In this document: one piece after another, positions 8,962 to 17,806 of the stretch
Layout of the letters: every line of letters begins with the position of its first letter
Numbering within the stretch: the stretch's first letter is position 1
DNA from: Pseudoalteromonas citrea
GTDB taxonomy: Bacteria; Pseudomonadota; Gammaproteobacteria; Enterobacterales; Alteromonadaceae
Direction of reading: 5' to 3'
DNA length: 64,000 nucleotides
Assembly: GCF_000238375.3 (NCBI RefSeq)
Contig: NZ_AHBZ03000027.1
Span: 372,001-436,000 of the forward strand
Notes under the pieces: generated by a model
What the model was told of the DNA's origin: nothing
What the model saw: only the letters and a program-made list of their open reading frames with translations
Database searches by the model: none
Program-made: the position numbers and the translations under genes

Positions 8962-9013
8962 ATAGTTATATCAAACTCAATTATTTGAGTTTAAAAGTTA
9001 GTTATAATTTAAT

Positions 9014-9043
9014 AACCTTCGGCTAGGCTGAAGGTTTATTTTT
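9014..9043 (+). terminator. Rho-independent terminator of peptide gene 1
   Basis: AACCTTCGGC-TAG-GCTGAAGGTT forms a 10-bp stem with one G-T wobble, followed by TATTTTT. It lies 50 bp after the peptide stop codon, which supports real transcription of this short gene. Confidence 0.85.
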
Positions 9044-9060
9044 CATCAAAAAATTCAAAC

Positions 9061-9093
9061 TATAAAATAAGTTCGTTGCGACTTTATTTTATA
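9061..9093. repeat. AT-rich inverted repeat
   Basis: Ten-base arms TATAAAATAA and TTATTTTATA are separated by 13 bases. The function is unknown: it may be a second terminator-like structure or an operator. The rest of 9045-9270 holds nothing I recognise. Confidence 0.45.
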
Positions 9094-9278
9094 CCGCTAC
9101 TTTGTACAAGTAACATAATTTACCCTCACATATTTCGATTCATTTCTCACTTATAAATTCCATTTCTTTTATTGTTATGACTCGTCTTTTTAAGCATGGC
9201 TCTTCTTCTTATGGCCGCTAAGTAGATAAGTCATTTGTGATGACTACGGGTGGTGATAACTGTGAAAGCGGTTTGTAC

Positions 9279-9324
9279 AATACCGATCTGTGCGACGTTT
9301 ATTCTTTTTATTACTGTGTTATGG
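9279..9324 (-). pseudogene. Third, decayed relic of the helicase 5' end and ribosome site
   Basis: About 38 of 46 bases match the start region of the PLD-helicase gene, covering the ribosome site, the start codon region (now GTC instead of GTG) and codons for QIGI. It is too short and decayed to code. It lies just left of another REP array, the same arrangement as the other two copies. Confidence 0.6.
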
Positions 9325-9361
9325 GATGAGGCAAGGGTTGGGTTTTGAGTGCCCATTAAAA

Positions 9362-9725
9362 TGGACCCTGACCTTCGTCAGGGAGACGGATGGTGGGGTG
9401 TTGGACGTGGTGGTTTGATTTAGCTTTGGTGTGTTTGGTTTGATGGACCTTGACCTTCGTCAGGGAGACGGATGGTGGGGTGTTGGACGTGGTGGTTGGT
9501 TGAGCTTTGGTGTGCTTGGTTGGGATGGACCCTGACCTGCGTCAGGGAGACGGATGGTGGGGGTGTTTAGTGATGGGTAGTTGGGTGTTAAGTGGTGTGT
9601 AGGTTTTGCGTCATGGTTAGTTTTTAATTTGTCTCCCTGAATTTATTTCAGGGTCTAGGTTTTGAAGTATTTGAGAGTGAACTGGGTTGATTAATTAGGC
9701 TTTGACCTTCGCCATGAAGACGGGT
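9362..9725. repeat. REP-like array C
   Basis: Three hairpins of the CTTC/CTGC loop type (near 9365, 9445 and 9530) and one of the TTTAT loop type (near 9630) lie in opposite orientation, with a degenerate fifth near 9700. The part from 9530 to 9680 is the right-hand copy of the direct repeat that starts at 8330. Confidence 0.88.
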
Positions 9726-9777
9726 GATGGGCGTTGGGGGTAAACAGTTTGGTGCCATATAAAAGTTGCGCAATCTA

Positions 9778-9794
9778 ATGTTATAATATAACGT
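9778..9794. promoter_or_regulatory. Zur box upstream of the COG0523 gene
   Basis: ATGTTATAATATAACGT contains the palindrome GTTATAATATAAC, the core of the gammaproteobacterial Zur operator. It lies about 85-100 bp before the GTPase start. This predicts derepression under zinc starvation. Confidence 0.8.
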
Positions 9795-9880
9795 TCCTTG
9801 TTAGGTCGTGTAAATAGCGCTTCGTCATCGCTAATGATCAAATCAAAACCGTCAATTTAAAATTCAATGTGGTCAAAATT

Positions 9881-11083
9881 ATGTCTAATATACCGTCTTT
9901 ACTGCCAGTTACCGTGCTTTCTGGTTTTTTAGGTGCAGGTAAAACTACCGTTCTAAATCATATATTGAGTAACCGAGAAGGCCTCAAAGTGGCTGTTATC
10001 GTTAATGATATGAGCGAAGTTAATATTGATGCAGCAACAGTGCAAAATGAAATAAGCTTAAATAGGGCAGAAGAAAAGCTTGTTGAAATGAGTAATGGCT
10101 GTATTTGTTGCACGCTCAGAGAAGATTTGCTTGAAGAGATCACCCGTTTGGCTAAAGAAGGCAAGTATGACTATTTAGTCATTGAGTCTACCGGTATTTC
10201 AGAGCCTTTACCGGTGGCCGAAACATTCACGTTTGCAGATGAAAATGGCATTAGTTTATCGGATGTTGCCCAGCTCGATACCATGGTCACTGTGGTTGAT
10301 GCGCTTAACTTTTTAAAAGATTACGATGAAGCGAGGTCTTTACATGAAGTAGGCGAAAGTTTAGGTGAAGAAGACGAGCGCAGTGTTGCCGACTTATTGG
10401 TTGAGCAGGTGGAGTTCGCCAATGTATTATTAATTAGTAAAACCGATTTGATTTCAGACACTGAACTAAAGCGCCTTAAAAGTATCTTGAAAACGCTTAA
10501 TACGGATGCTGAACAAATTGCTATCTCAAACGGGAATGTGCCGTTAAAACAAGTATTAGCGACTGGTAAATTCAGTTTTGAAAAGGCAAGTGTGGCAGCG
10601 GGTTGGTTAAAAGAAATGCGGGGTGAGCATTTACCTGAAACAGAAGAGTTTGGTATTAGCAGCTTTGTATTTGAAGCGAGGCGTCCATTTTATCCAGAAA
10701 AGTTTTATAACTTTTTACACAGTAAAGAGATCGCGGGTAAGTTGATCCGCTCAAAAGGCTTTTTTTGGTTGGCAACAAGGCCGCAATTTGCGGGGAGTTG
10801 GAGCCAAGCGGGCGGTATGGCACGATATGGTGCCGCTGGATTATTTTGGAAAGCAGTACCAGAGCAAGATTGGCCCACAGATCCTGATTATCGCCAAGCA
10901 ATAGAAGCGCAATGGGTTGAACCATTTGGCGATATGCGCCAAGAATTGGTTTTTATTGGCCAAGGGTTAGATAAAGCCGATATTATCAATCGATTAAACG
11001 CGTGTTTGTTAGAGGAAGATGAATTGCTACAAGGCGCATCATCGTGGGCAAAACTCCCTGATCCATTTCCATCGTGGGAATGA
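9881..11083 (+). CDS. COG0523 (CobW/ZigA-type) GTP-dependent zinc metallochaperone
   Basis: About 400 aa. The G3E GTPase domain shows Walker [10 protein letters not shown] (about 14-22), the metal-binding NGCICCTL motif (CxCC, about 71-78), ESTGISEP (about 100) and a SKTD guanine-specificity motif (about 186). The C-terminal CobW_C domain runs from about residue 265 ([11 protein letters not shown]) to the end. COG0523 proteins deliver zinc, or in some branches cobalt or iron, to client enzymes. The upstream Zur box points to zinc. A GTG at 9869 is an alternative start; I prefer ATG 9881 because it begins nearer the GTPase fold, though no good ribosome site is visible for either. The gene is monocistronic. 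Confidence 0.88.
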   Translation: MSNIPSLLPVTVLSGFLGAGKTTVLNHILSNREGLKVAVIVNDMSEVNIDAATVQNEISLNRAEEKLVEMSNGCICCTLREDLLEEITRLAKEGKYDYLVIESTGISEPLPVAETFTFADENGISLSDVAQLDTMVTVVDALNFLKDYDEARSLHEVGESLGEEDERSVADLLVEQVEFANVLLISKTDLISDTELKRLKSILKTLNTDAEQIAISNGNVPLKQVLATGKFSFEKASVAAGWLKEMRGEHLPETEEFGISSFVFEARRPFYPEKFYNFLHSKEIAGKLIRSKGFFWLATRPQFAGSWSQAGGMARYGAAGLFWKAVPEQDWPTDPDYRQAIEAQWVEPFGDMRQELVFIGQGLDKADIINRLNACLLEEDELLQGASSWAKLPDPFPSWE

Positions 11084-11108
11084 TACTTTTTTGGATTTGA
11101 GTTTATTT

Positions 11109-11123
11109 GGGGGATTTACCCCC
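11109..11123 (+). terminator. GC hairpin after the COG0523 gene (weak terminator)
   Basis: GGGGG-ATTTA-CCCCC forms a 5-bp hairpin 25 bp after the stop codon. There is no proper T tract behind it, so termination is only possible. Confidence 0.4.
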
Positions 11124-11180
11124 CTGAATTTATTGAGTAATTTGAATTCAGTGAGTAATTAGTAAGGAGAGTTGTTTAGC

Positions 11181-12140
11181 ATGGACCCTGACCTGCGTCA
11201 GGGAGACGACTACTCCCCTTTTTGTGTGTTATGAATTGAGATGTACTCCTTTCGTCGCCCTGAAGTTATTTCAGGGTCTGCTTCTTGTACTCGAAGTGAG
11301 AGTGCGGGGATTATTTAACATGGATCCTGACCTGCGTCAGGAAGACGAATAGCTTCAGGCTAAGATGGCGAATACACTCCATCGGCCTCCCCAAGCAAGA
11401 CGGAACTCCCTCTTCGTCACCCTGAATTTATTTCAGGGTCCCTTCTGTATGAGGTACCTTGATGTGTACTAAGCGAGATCACGGAGGTTAATTAGCATGG
11501 ATCCTGACCTGCGTCAGGAAGACGAATAGCTTCAGGCTAAGATGGCGAATACACTCCATTGCTCTCCCCAAGCAAGACGGAACTCCCTCTTCATCACCCT
11601 GAATTTATTTCAGGGTCTAGTCTTTATGAGATACTTTCTTGTGCTCTAAGTGAGAGTGCGGGGGTTATTCAGCATGGATCCTGACCTGCGTCAGGAAAAC
11701 GAATAGCTTCAGGCTAAGATGGCGAATACACTCCATTGGCCTCCCCAAGCAAGACGGAACTCCCTCTTCGTCATCCTGAATTTATTTCAGGGTCCCTTCT
11801 GTATGAGGTACCTTGATGTGTACTAAGCGAGATCACGGAGGTTAATTAGCATGGATCCTGACCTACGTCAGGAAGACGAAAACCCCAAAATCAAGAAGGC
11901 GAATACACTCCACTGGTCTCCCCAAGCAAGACGGAACTAGCCCTTCGTCACCCTGAATTTATTTCAGGGTCTATTCCTTGTGCTCTAAGTGAGAGTATGT
12001 GGGTTATTTAGCATGGATCCTGACCTGCGTCAGGAAGACGAAAACCTACAAATCTAGATGACGAATATACTCCATTGGCCTTCTCAAGCAAGAAAGGAAC
12101 ACTCCATTCGTCGCTCTGAATTCATTTCAGGGCCTATATA
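11181..12140. repeat. REP-like array D with a 178-bp higher-order unit
   Basis: The array alternates hairpins of the GACCTGCGTC type and the GAATTTATTTC type in opposite orientations. Units of about 178 bp, with identical linkers such as AAGCAAGACGGAACTCCCTC, repeat about four times between 11318 and 12030. Most right-facing hairpins here have the variant stem TCCTGAC/GTCAGGA with compensating changes on both sides, and the shoulder AAGACGA. No gene is seen between 11084 and 12252. Confidence 0.9.
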
Positions 12141-12155
12141 TTTACTTTAAATATA
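12137..12155. promoter_or_regulatory. Operator-like inverted repeat upstream of peptide gene 2
   Basis: TATATTTA-CTT-TAAATATA is an 8-3-8 inverted repeat about 100 bp before the peptide start. Its arms are the same as those of the palindrome in front of the HTH/peptide/membrane operon at 23075-23095. A second perfect palindrome, ATTAATAAATTTATTAAT, follows at 12160-12177. AT richness makes chance a real possibility. Confidence 0.5.
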
Positions 12156-12252
12156 CTTTATTAATAAATTTATTAATTTGTAGACACGCCCATTTTTACT
12201 GTGTACCTTGTGAGCTCATGTGAAGAATAATTAAACAAAGGAGTGCATGTAA

Positions 12253-12429
12253 ATGAAATTACTACTAAATAAAAAGTCACTAAAAACACTAAATAATAAA
12301 GATTTGCCATTGGCACTAACTGCTGCGGCAGCGGGTGGTGCGGAAGATGTTAACTTTACGCTTTACGCAGGCTGTAATACGCGACCTTCAAACCCACGTA
12401 TTTGTGGTGGTACAGGCCGTACTAAGTAA
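12253..12429 (+). CDS. Lone double-glycine peptide 2 (RiPP- or bacteriocin-like precursor)
   Basis: 58-aa open frame with an AAGGAG site nine bases before the ATG and a strong terminator behind. The leader begins MKLLLNKKSLKTLNNKDLP, followed by an Ala-rich stretch ending AAAAGG. The remaining 29 residues (AEDVNFTLYAGC onwards) hold two Cys 14 residues apart and a Gly/Thr/Arg-rich end. The layout, a Lys/Leu/Asn-rich leader with double glycine and then a small Cys-containing core, matches peptide 1. No export or modification genes are adjacent; the neighbour is a secreted Calx-beta protein on the other strand. It is probably a secreted peptide, but its identity is unknown. Confidence 0.62.
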   Translation: MKLLLNKKSLKTLNNKDLPLALTAAAAGGAEDVNFTLYAGCNTRPSNPRICGGTGRTK

Positions 12430-12438
12430 CGCGTTAGT

Positions 12439-12486
12439 GTGGTCAATACATTATTAGTTTAATGTATTGACCACGTTTATTTTTAT
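12439..12486 (+). terminator. Strong Rho-independent terminator of peptide gene 2
   Basis: GTGGTCAATACATTA and its exact complement form a perfect 15-bp stem around TTAGTT, followed by GTTTATTTTTATT. It starts ten bases after the stop codon. Confidence 0.88.
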
Positions 12487-12608
12487 TATAAAACTGGTTA
12501 TTTAGGTTTTGCTGTTTATAGATTTTGTTATTGACCTTCCTTGTCATTGTTAATAGTGCTTATTAAACATTTCCTGTATTTAAATTAACTCCTGTTCTGA
12601 AAATCATA

Positions 12609-14162
12609 TTACCAACAGCCATTGGCACAGTTAACGTTATGGTGGTTGTGGATCTGCGATCTATGGCCTGTGTGCACATTAACGGTTACCCCATTATAAG
12701 TGAGCGTAGCCCATGCCGTCGTGCCGTTGTTCATCCACCAAGTGCTCTGGCTGTCTCCAGCGTAACTAAAGCTATTTGCAGGCAGTGATTTAGTCGCAAT
12801 TTTTTGGCTGCTAATGTAAAAGTTAACTACTGTACCAGCTGGAGCATTAGGGAAGTGGCCTTTGATCCCTCTAATGCGTTGGCCGTCACAACAGCCATCT
12901 GAGCCTTCCCAGTTTACACTGCCATTTTTAGCTGCGTTTTGAAGTTGGACAGCAGGATCTGTGTCATTTTCAAGAATTGTGGCAGTTTCACTATCAGAGC
13001 CTGTCCCGTTACTTGCTACGTTAATATGAACAGTAAATTGTTTATTTCCTTGAAAAACGGTGTTATCGACAGTGGGTATTGATATTGTATAGCTAGTACT
13101 GCCGGCTGGAATAGTAACAGTCTGATCTGTATAGCTATAGTCACTGCTGGTGGCGGTGCCTGGTGTGGTTGATACGTCTACAGTTACATCAGCACTGTGA
13201 GAGCTACTAAGCTCTATGTTAAAACTGAGCGTAGATCCTTCGCTAGCAGACGCAGTCACAGGTGTGAGCGACACTGTTGGCTTAGTCACTAATTGACATA
13301 AAGGGACCTCTGGGCACGCATAACCATTGCTATTATCGACCGCTAAATCGTTTATTTGAGTAGGTATGGTTGCCATCCGGCATGCAGCCCCAGTTGTAGG
13401 GATGACGTGATACAGCTCAGACATGTTATGGCTGCCATAGTCATTACTTTTATCACGGCTGATGATGAGCTCGCCCACACCATTAAATACCGCACCTGTG
13501 ACTGTTGGTAAGTTATGCTCAGCGAGTTTAGTCACGGTTAAAGTGGCAATATTAACGGTAAATATTGCAGAATTAGAGATTAAATATAATTGCCCGTTTT
13601 TGAATGCTAAGTCACCACGCCACATTTCGGGGTTATTCGAATACCCTGACATACTGCCTAATAGTGTTGTTTCGCCAGTCGAAGGCTCAATTGAATAGAG
13701 TTTGTTAAAATAAGAGCCATATAAAAGTTGTGACGTGCTGTCGTATGCAAGTCGGTACATCGGCTTACTATTGGCTAATGTAACATGCTCCTTAGTGCTC
13801 ATATCTACATAAGCAATTTTTGTGTACTTTTGTTTTTGTGCAGAAATAGGCAGCGACTTTAGCTCAGTACTGTTTAAGTCAACTCCCGACACATCGAGTT
13901 TGTATTCTGACGCTCTTGGTGCACTAATATAATACAAACGATTTAAGTCTGATGCGTATGCCATTGCTGCTGAACTAAACTTAGCCTTTGAATGAACAAA
14001 TGCGTCACCGCTATACTCATTGACCGCAACCACCAACCCAACTTCACCTCTGCCAGCGTTGATACTAAAAAGCTGACCTGTGCAGTTATTTGCCAAAGTG
14101 TTAGCTGTGAACAGACAGCTGGTGAGTACCATAGAATTGATTATTTTTTTGATAGTGAACAT
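12609..14162 (-). CDS. Secreted protein with propeller-like N-terminus and Calx-beta domain
   Basis: 517 aa from ATG 14162, which opens a clear signal peptide (MFTIKKIINSMVLTS, ending near ANTLANN). Residues to about 290 contain repeated blade-like segments typical of a cell-surface beta-propeller. A Calx-beta domain follows (about 300-400; EGSTLSFNIEL, then the SSDYSYTDQTVTIPAGS block) and would bind calcium. The last 110 residues form a Cys/His-rich tail with CCDGQR, HTGHRSQIHNHHNVNC and NGCW. I do not recognise the tail, which may bind metal. The gene lies between two REP arrays together with peptide gene 2. An upstream in-frame ATG would extend the protein to 14210 but would spoil the signal peptide. 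Confidence 0.72.
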   Translation of the reverse strand: MFTIKKIINSMVLTSCLFTANTLANNCTGQLFSINAGRGEVGLVVAVNEYSGDAFVHSKAKFSSAAMAYASDLNRLYYISAPRASEYKLDVSGVDLNSTELKSLPISAQKQKYTKIAYVDMSTKEHVTLANSKPMYRLAYDSTSQLLYGSYFNKLYSIEPSTGETTLLGSMSGYSNNPEMWRGDLAFKNGQLYLISNSAIFTVNIATLTVTKLAEHNLPTVTGAVFNGVGELIISRDKSNDYGSHNMSELYHVIPTTGAACRMATIPTQINDLAVDNSNGYACPEVPLCQLVTKPTVSLTPVTASASEGSTLSFNIELSSSHSADVTVDVSTTPGTATSSDYSYTDQTVTIPAGSTSYTISIPTVDNTVFQGNKQFTVHINVASNGTGSDSETATILENDTDPAVQLQNAAKNGSVNWEGSDGCCDGQRIRGIKGHFPNAPAGTVVNFYISSQKIATKSLPANSFSYAGDSQSTWWMNNGTTAWATLTYNGVTVNVHTGHRSQIHNHHNVNCANGCW

Positions 14163-14412
14163 AACGATTAGCCCCAGAGTTTTGTTTGGCGTATGGGCAT
14201 ATCCTTGCACGTCAAAGTTGGTTTACATCATATTTAATGACTCCATTATGCGCTTCAATGTTATTTTTGCAACAATAAAAATACATTTAATAGTATTTTT
14301 GTATTGGTTTTTGTCTTTTTATATGATTTTAAAGGGATTGTTTTTTGTTTGAAGTGAGTTTTACCAAAAATGTAAAGGGGCTTTACGTACGTATGCATAT
14401 TTGTCAGCTCCA

Positions 14413-15274
14413 TTTGTCTCCCTGAATTCATTTCAGGGTCCATTGTTTTTGTAACGAATGCGAAAAGTTGTAATCGACATGGATCCTGACTTGCGTCAGG
14501 AAGACGAAAAAACGTGATTTTTCTCCTTTAGAAGTGACAGGTAAGCTCGATTTGTCTCCCTGAATTTATTTCAGGGTCCATTGCTTTGTAACGAGAGCGA
14601 AATGCAGTAACTGACATGGATCCTGACCTGCGTCAGGAGGACGAAAGGTGTGCTTGGAGGCAAAAGATGAAGCCTTTGCTGGTATATATAAACCTGAGGT
14701 CGGGCTGACACTTACCTGTCTCCTTTAGAAGTGACAGCTAAGCTCGATTCGTCTCCCTGAATTCATTTCAGGGCCCAGTTTGTATGATGTTCTGAAATAG
14801 AGGTAGTTGCTTAATATGGATCCTGACCTTCGTCAGGAAGACGAATATCTTCAAACTAAGCAGGCGAGTACACGCCATTTGTCTCCCTGAATTCATTTCA
14901 GGGTCCACTTTGTGTGATGTAAGGAGATAGAGGTAGTTGCTTAATATGGATCCTGACCTTCGTCAGGAAGACAAATACCCTCAAATCAAACTGATGAACA
15001 CATTCTATTTGCTTCTCTCAGAAGCCGAATACCCTCAGATTAAACAGACGAGTACACTCGATTCGTCTCCCTGAATTTATTTCAGGGTCCAGTTTGTGTG
15101 ATGTACTGAAATAGAGATAGTAGCTTAATATGGATCCTGACCTTCGTCAGGAAGATGAATAAACTCAAATCAAACAGATGAACACATTCTATTTGTTTCT
15201 CTCAGCAGGCGAATACCCCCAGATTAAACAGACGAGTACACGCCTTTTGTCTCCCTGAATTTATTTCAGGGTCC
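14413..15274. repeat. REP-like array E
   Basis: About ten hairpins alternate between the GAATTTATTTC type and the GATCCTGACCTTCGTCAGGA type, with repeated linkers. Like array D, the right-facing members carry the TCCTGAC/GTCAGGA stem. Together with array D it encloses peptide gene 2 and the Calx-beta gene. No gene was found between 14163 and 15321. Confidence 0.9.
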
Positions 15275-15321
15275 ATCAAGGCTTTCAAATAAAACAGACG
15301 TATGTTGAGAACAGGGGGGAA

Positions 15322-16044
15322 TTAGTGTTCATGAAGAGTGTGTAATGATTTTTTGTACTCTTCGAGATGTAATAGCTGCCGTTCTAGCATTTTAGTGGGG
15401 GCTTGTATGTGGGCTTTTTTTAGCCAATACGTGGCTTTTTTTAGATCTTTGTTAAACGGAATAAAAGCGGCGTTGTATTTTAATGCAGGGTTGTAAAGCT
15501 GTCCTAAGAGTAACTTGGCAGGCCAATATTTGTCGTTTGCTGCAAGCTTTAAGTAATGTAGTGCTTGTATGGGGTTGGCATTATCAACGTGATAAAGGCC
15601 CGCATTAAAGTGGTTGTAGCGAGATTTCCCATTAGGACTATGCTGTAGTTGTGCTATTTCTTCAGCAGAAAGCGTCACAAGTAACTTTTTTAACTGAGTT
15701 CTTATAAAGTTAACAGAAATATTCTCTGGGTACTCTAACCCTTTGTTGTAATATGATATCGCTTCTGTCCGTAATGATGAATTACTTGTATTCGCTTTAT
15801 AACGCAGGTGATAAACCGTCGCAATGCGAATATTTGCAATACCAGGCTCGTAGTGTGCAATTTTTTCAAAGCATGCAATGGCTTTTTGATCCTCTTTATT
15901 GCCGAAATACTTCATACCACGGCGCAAATAGGGTGACCAAATGGCATCATCTTTTAGCTGATCTTGCTTATATGATAAGCCTTCACAGGCATAAGCTGAT
16001 ACAGAGCTCAGAATCGCAAAGAGGAGCAAGAGTATAGAGAACAC
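15322..16044 (-). CDS. Exported Sel1/TPR-like repeat protein
   Basis: 240 aa starting with GTG behind AGGGA (7-nt spacing). The signal peptide ends near SAYAC. Helical repeats follow, including HYLKLAANDKYWPAKLLLGQLY and KKATYWLKKAH, which are typical Sel1/TPR units. Such proteins mediate protein contacts in the periplasm; no partner is evident. The gene stands alone between REP array E and dgt. Confidence 0.65.
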   Translation of the reverse strand: MFSILLLLFAILSSVSAYACEGLSYKQDQLKDDAIWSPYLRRGMKYFGNKEDQKAIACFEKIAHYEPGIANIRIATVYHLRYKANTSNSSLRTEAISYYNKGLEYPENISVNFIRTQLKKLLVTLSAEEIAQLQHSPNGKSRYNHFNAGLYHVDNANPIQALHYLKLAANDKYWPAKLLLGQLYNPALKYNAAFIPFNKDLKKATYWLKKAHIQAPTKMLERQLLHLEEYKKSLHTLHEH

Positions 16045-16177
16045 TTTTTAGTCCCTTTTTTGGGTTTTTATATTTATGCAACAATATTAAATAACCTTTC
16101 ATTTTGCAATCCACACAATATCTATATTTGTAAATGGGTGTGAAAATAACAGCATAAAAATGTATAAATAAAGTATT

Positions 16178-17656
16178 CTAATCTGCAACAACGAGGGTTC
16201 TATACGTATCGTAAGCGAACTGATCGGTCATGCCGCTTACAAAGTCTTGTAATAGGCGGCCTCTGTAATAAAATTCAAATATAGGGTGTTGTGTTTGTTC
16301 AGGTGTGAGTTGGTTTATTGTTTGTTTATAAACGGCAACAAACTTGGGTGAAATACGGTTCAAAAGCCGTGTTTCAATAGGAAACCCTCTGTCTTTGTTA
16401 ATGATTTGCATAAATTGTTGTGCGTCTAGCTCTAATAGCCGTCTATATTCATCTAAAATACCCGAGGTTATTTTATAGCCTTGTAGTTCCAACTCTTCGA
16501 CTTCTTTATGACAAAAAACATGTTTGAGCGCAACGTTCTTAAGCGTTTGTGTAATGGCATATTGGTAACTTTGATCTTCAAGCAATGCACTATTAAAGCT
16601 GCCGTGATATACCGCCTCTAAGTTGCCAATAAATCGAGTGGCTGCGTGTTTAACTAACGTATGAATAAGCCCAACTCTAAGCCAAATAAAAAACTCATTT
16701 TCAAAGTTTGCCAAGTTCTCACAGGCACGCTCATAGGCATAGGTGCATTTATTGGCAACAAATTGCTTATATACTTGCTCCGACGGAGGAAGGGTACTAA
16801 GAATGCTTTGATATTCCTCTGCTAATAATACTTTTAATGTATCGACACTAATAAAGCCTTTTTCTACAGCATCTTCAATGTCTGCAAGGCAATACGCAAT
16901 ATCGTCGGCTGCTTCCATAATGTATGCGGCTGGGTGGCGGTGCCCAACTGTGATATGTAGCGCGTTACAAAGCTGGTTAACAAATTGTTGTTCGCTATAG
17001 TAATAGCCAACCTTTTTTTGTAGGTAACTGGTTGAGCTTTCTAATGGAGGCTTTGGCTGGGTAGCACAGCGGGTATATTTTAAAATGCTGGCAGTTTGGC
17101 AATAGGTTAAGTTTAGGCTAGATAGGGTGTGGATGATCCGAATAGCCTGAGCGTTGCCTTCAAAATTACATAAATCAAGCAGTAGCTGCGTTTGAAGTGG
17201 CATGTCTTCATTGTATTTATGGGTGCTTAGCAGTGGCATGTTTGGCGCGTAAGTGGGATGCTGTGATAAGTACCGTTTAAACCAATCGTTGATTGCTGCT
17301 TCACCAAAATGGCCAAATGCGGGGTTGCCAATGTCGTGCATTAGGCAAGCCATTTCAACGAGTGATTCAAGCGATGTGGCTAAATCATCATATAATTCTG
17401 GTGCGAGCTTTTGCTTTTTTAATTCTTTAACAATGGTTTGTGCGATGTATCGACCATTTTGCTGTACTTCTAATGAGTGGGTTAATCGCGAGCGAACAGC
17501 AGCGTTGCGCTCAAGAGGGAAGACTTGGGTTTTTTGTTGTAATCGGCGTAACGCGGCACTGTTAATAATACGACCTCGGTCACTTTCAAGGCTACCTTGC
17601 ACCGATTTTTGTGGGTTATGCGGTCTTAATGCGTTGATCTTTTTATTAAAGTCCAT
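16178..17656 (-). CDS. dgt: Deoxyguanosinetriphosphate triphosphohydrolase (dGTPase)
   Basis: 492-aa HD-domain enzyme that hydrolyses dGTP to deoxyguanosine and triphosphate. The N-terminal nucleotide-binding arginines lie in RRLQQKTQVFPL and RSRLTHSLEVQ. The metal-binding HD residues are in the THS stretch (about 62), MHDIGNPAFGHFGE (about 113-126) and the AADDIAYCLADIED helix further on. Length and motif order fit E. coli-type Dgt. Dgt can limit dNTP pools and has been linked to phage defence, but the position here, between a Sel1 protein and a peroxidase, suggests a housekeeping role. Confidence 0.92.
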   Translation of the reverse strand: MDFNKKINALRPHNPQKSVQGSLESDRGRIINSAALRRLQQKTQVFPLERNAAVRSRLTHSLEVQQNGRYIAQTIVKELKKQKLAPELYDDLATSLESLVEMACLMHDIGNPAFGHFGEAAINDWFKRYLSQHPTYAPNMPLLSTHKYNEDMPLQTQLLLDLCNFEGNAQAIRIIHTLSSLNLTYCQTASILKYTRCATQPKPPLESSTSYLQKKVGYYYSEQQFVNQLCNALHITVGHRHPAAYIMEAADDIAYCLADIEDAVEKGFISVDTLKVLLAEEYQSILSTLPPSEQVYKQFVANKCTYAYERACENLANFENEFFIWLRVGLIHTLVKHAATRFIGNLEAVYHGSFNSALLEDQSYQYAITQTLKNVALKHVFCHKEVEELELQGYKITSGILDEYRRLLELDAQQFMQIINKDRGFPIETRLLNRISPKFVAVYKQTINQLTPEQTQHPIFEFYYRGRLLQDFVSGMTDQFAYDTYRTLVVAD

Positions 17657-17741
17657 TTTTAGCTCGAATATTAATCATAAAATCATTGTATTGAGTCCTT
17701 GATAGAATGTAAATTTTTTGACCATTTTATTGAGTTGAACT

Positions 17742-17780
17742 AAAAAAAGAGTTGATACGCACATAGGTACGTAGCAACTC
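17742..17780 (-). terminator. Terminator of the di-haem peroxidase gene
   Basis: Read on the minus strand, GAGTTGCTACG pairs with CGTATCAACTC (one internal mismatch) around a short loop and is followed by seven T residues. It lies just past the stop codon of the peroxidase gene. Confidence 0.8.
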
Positions 17781-17806
17781 ATTAATGGTTGGGAGGTGTA
17801 AACTGG

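Noticed and set aside
9061-9093. Inverted repeat as an insertion-sequence end
   Set aside because: There is no transposase frame, target duplication or second matching end nearby.
14261-14443. 60-aa minus-strand frame starting MDPEMNSGRQ
   Set aside because: Its start is REP hairpin sequence and the rest is AT-rich spacer.
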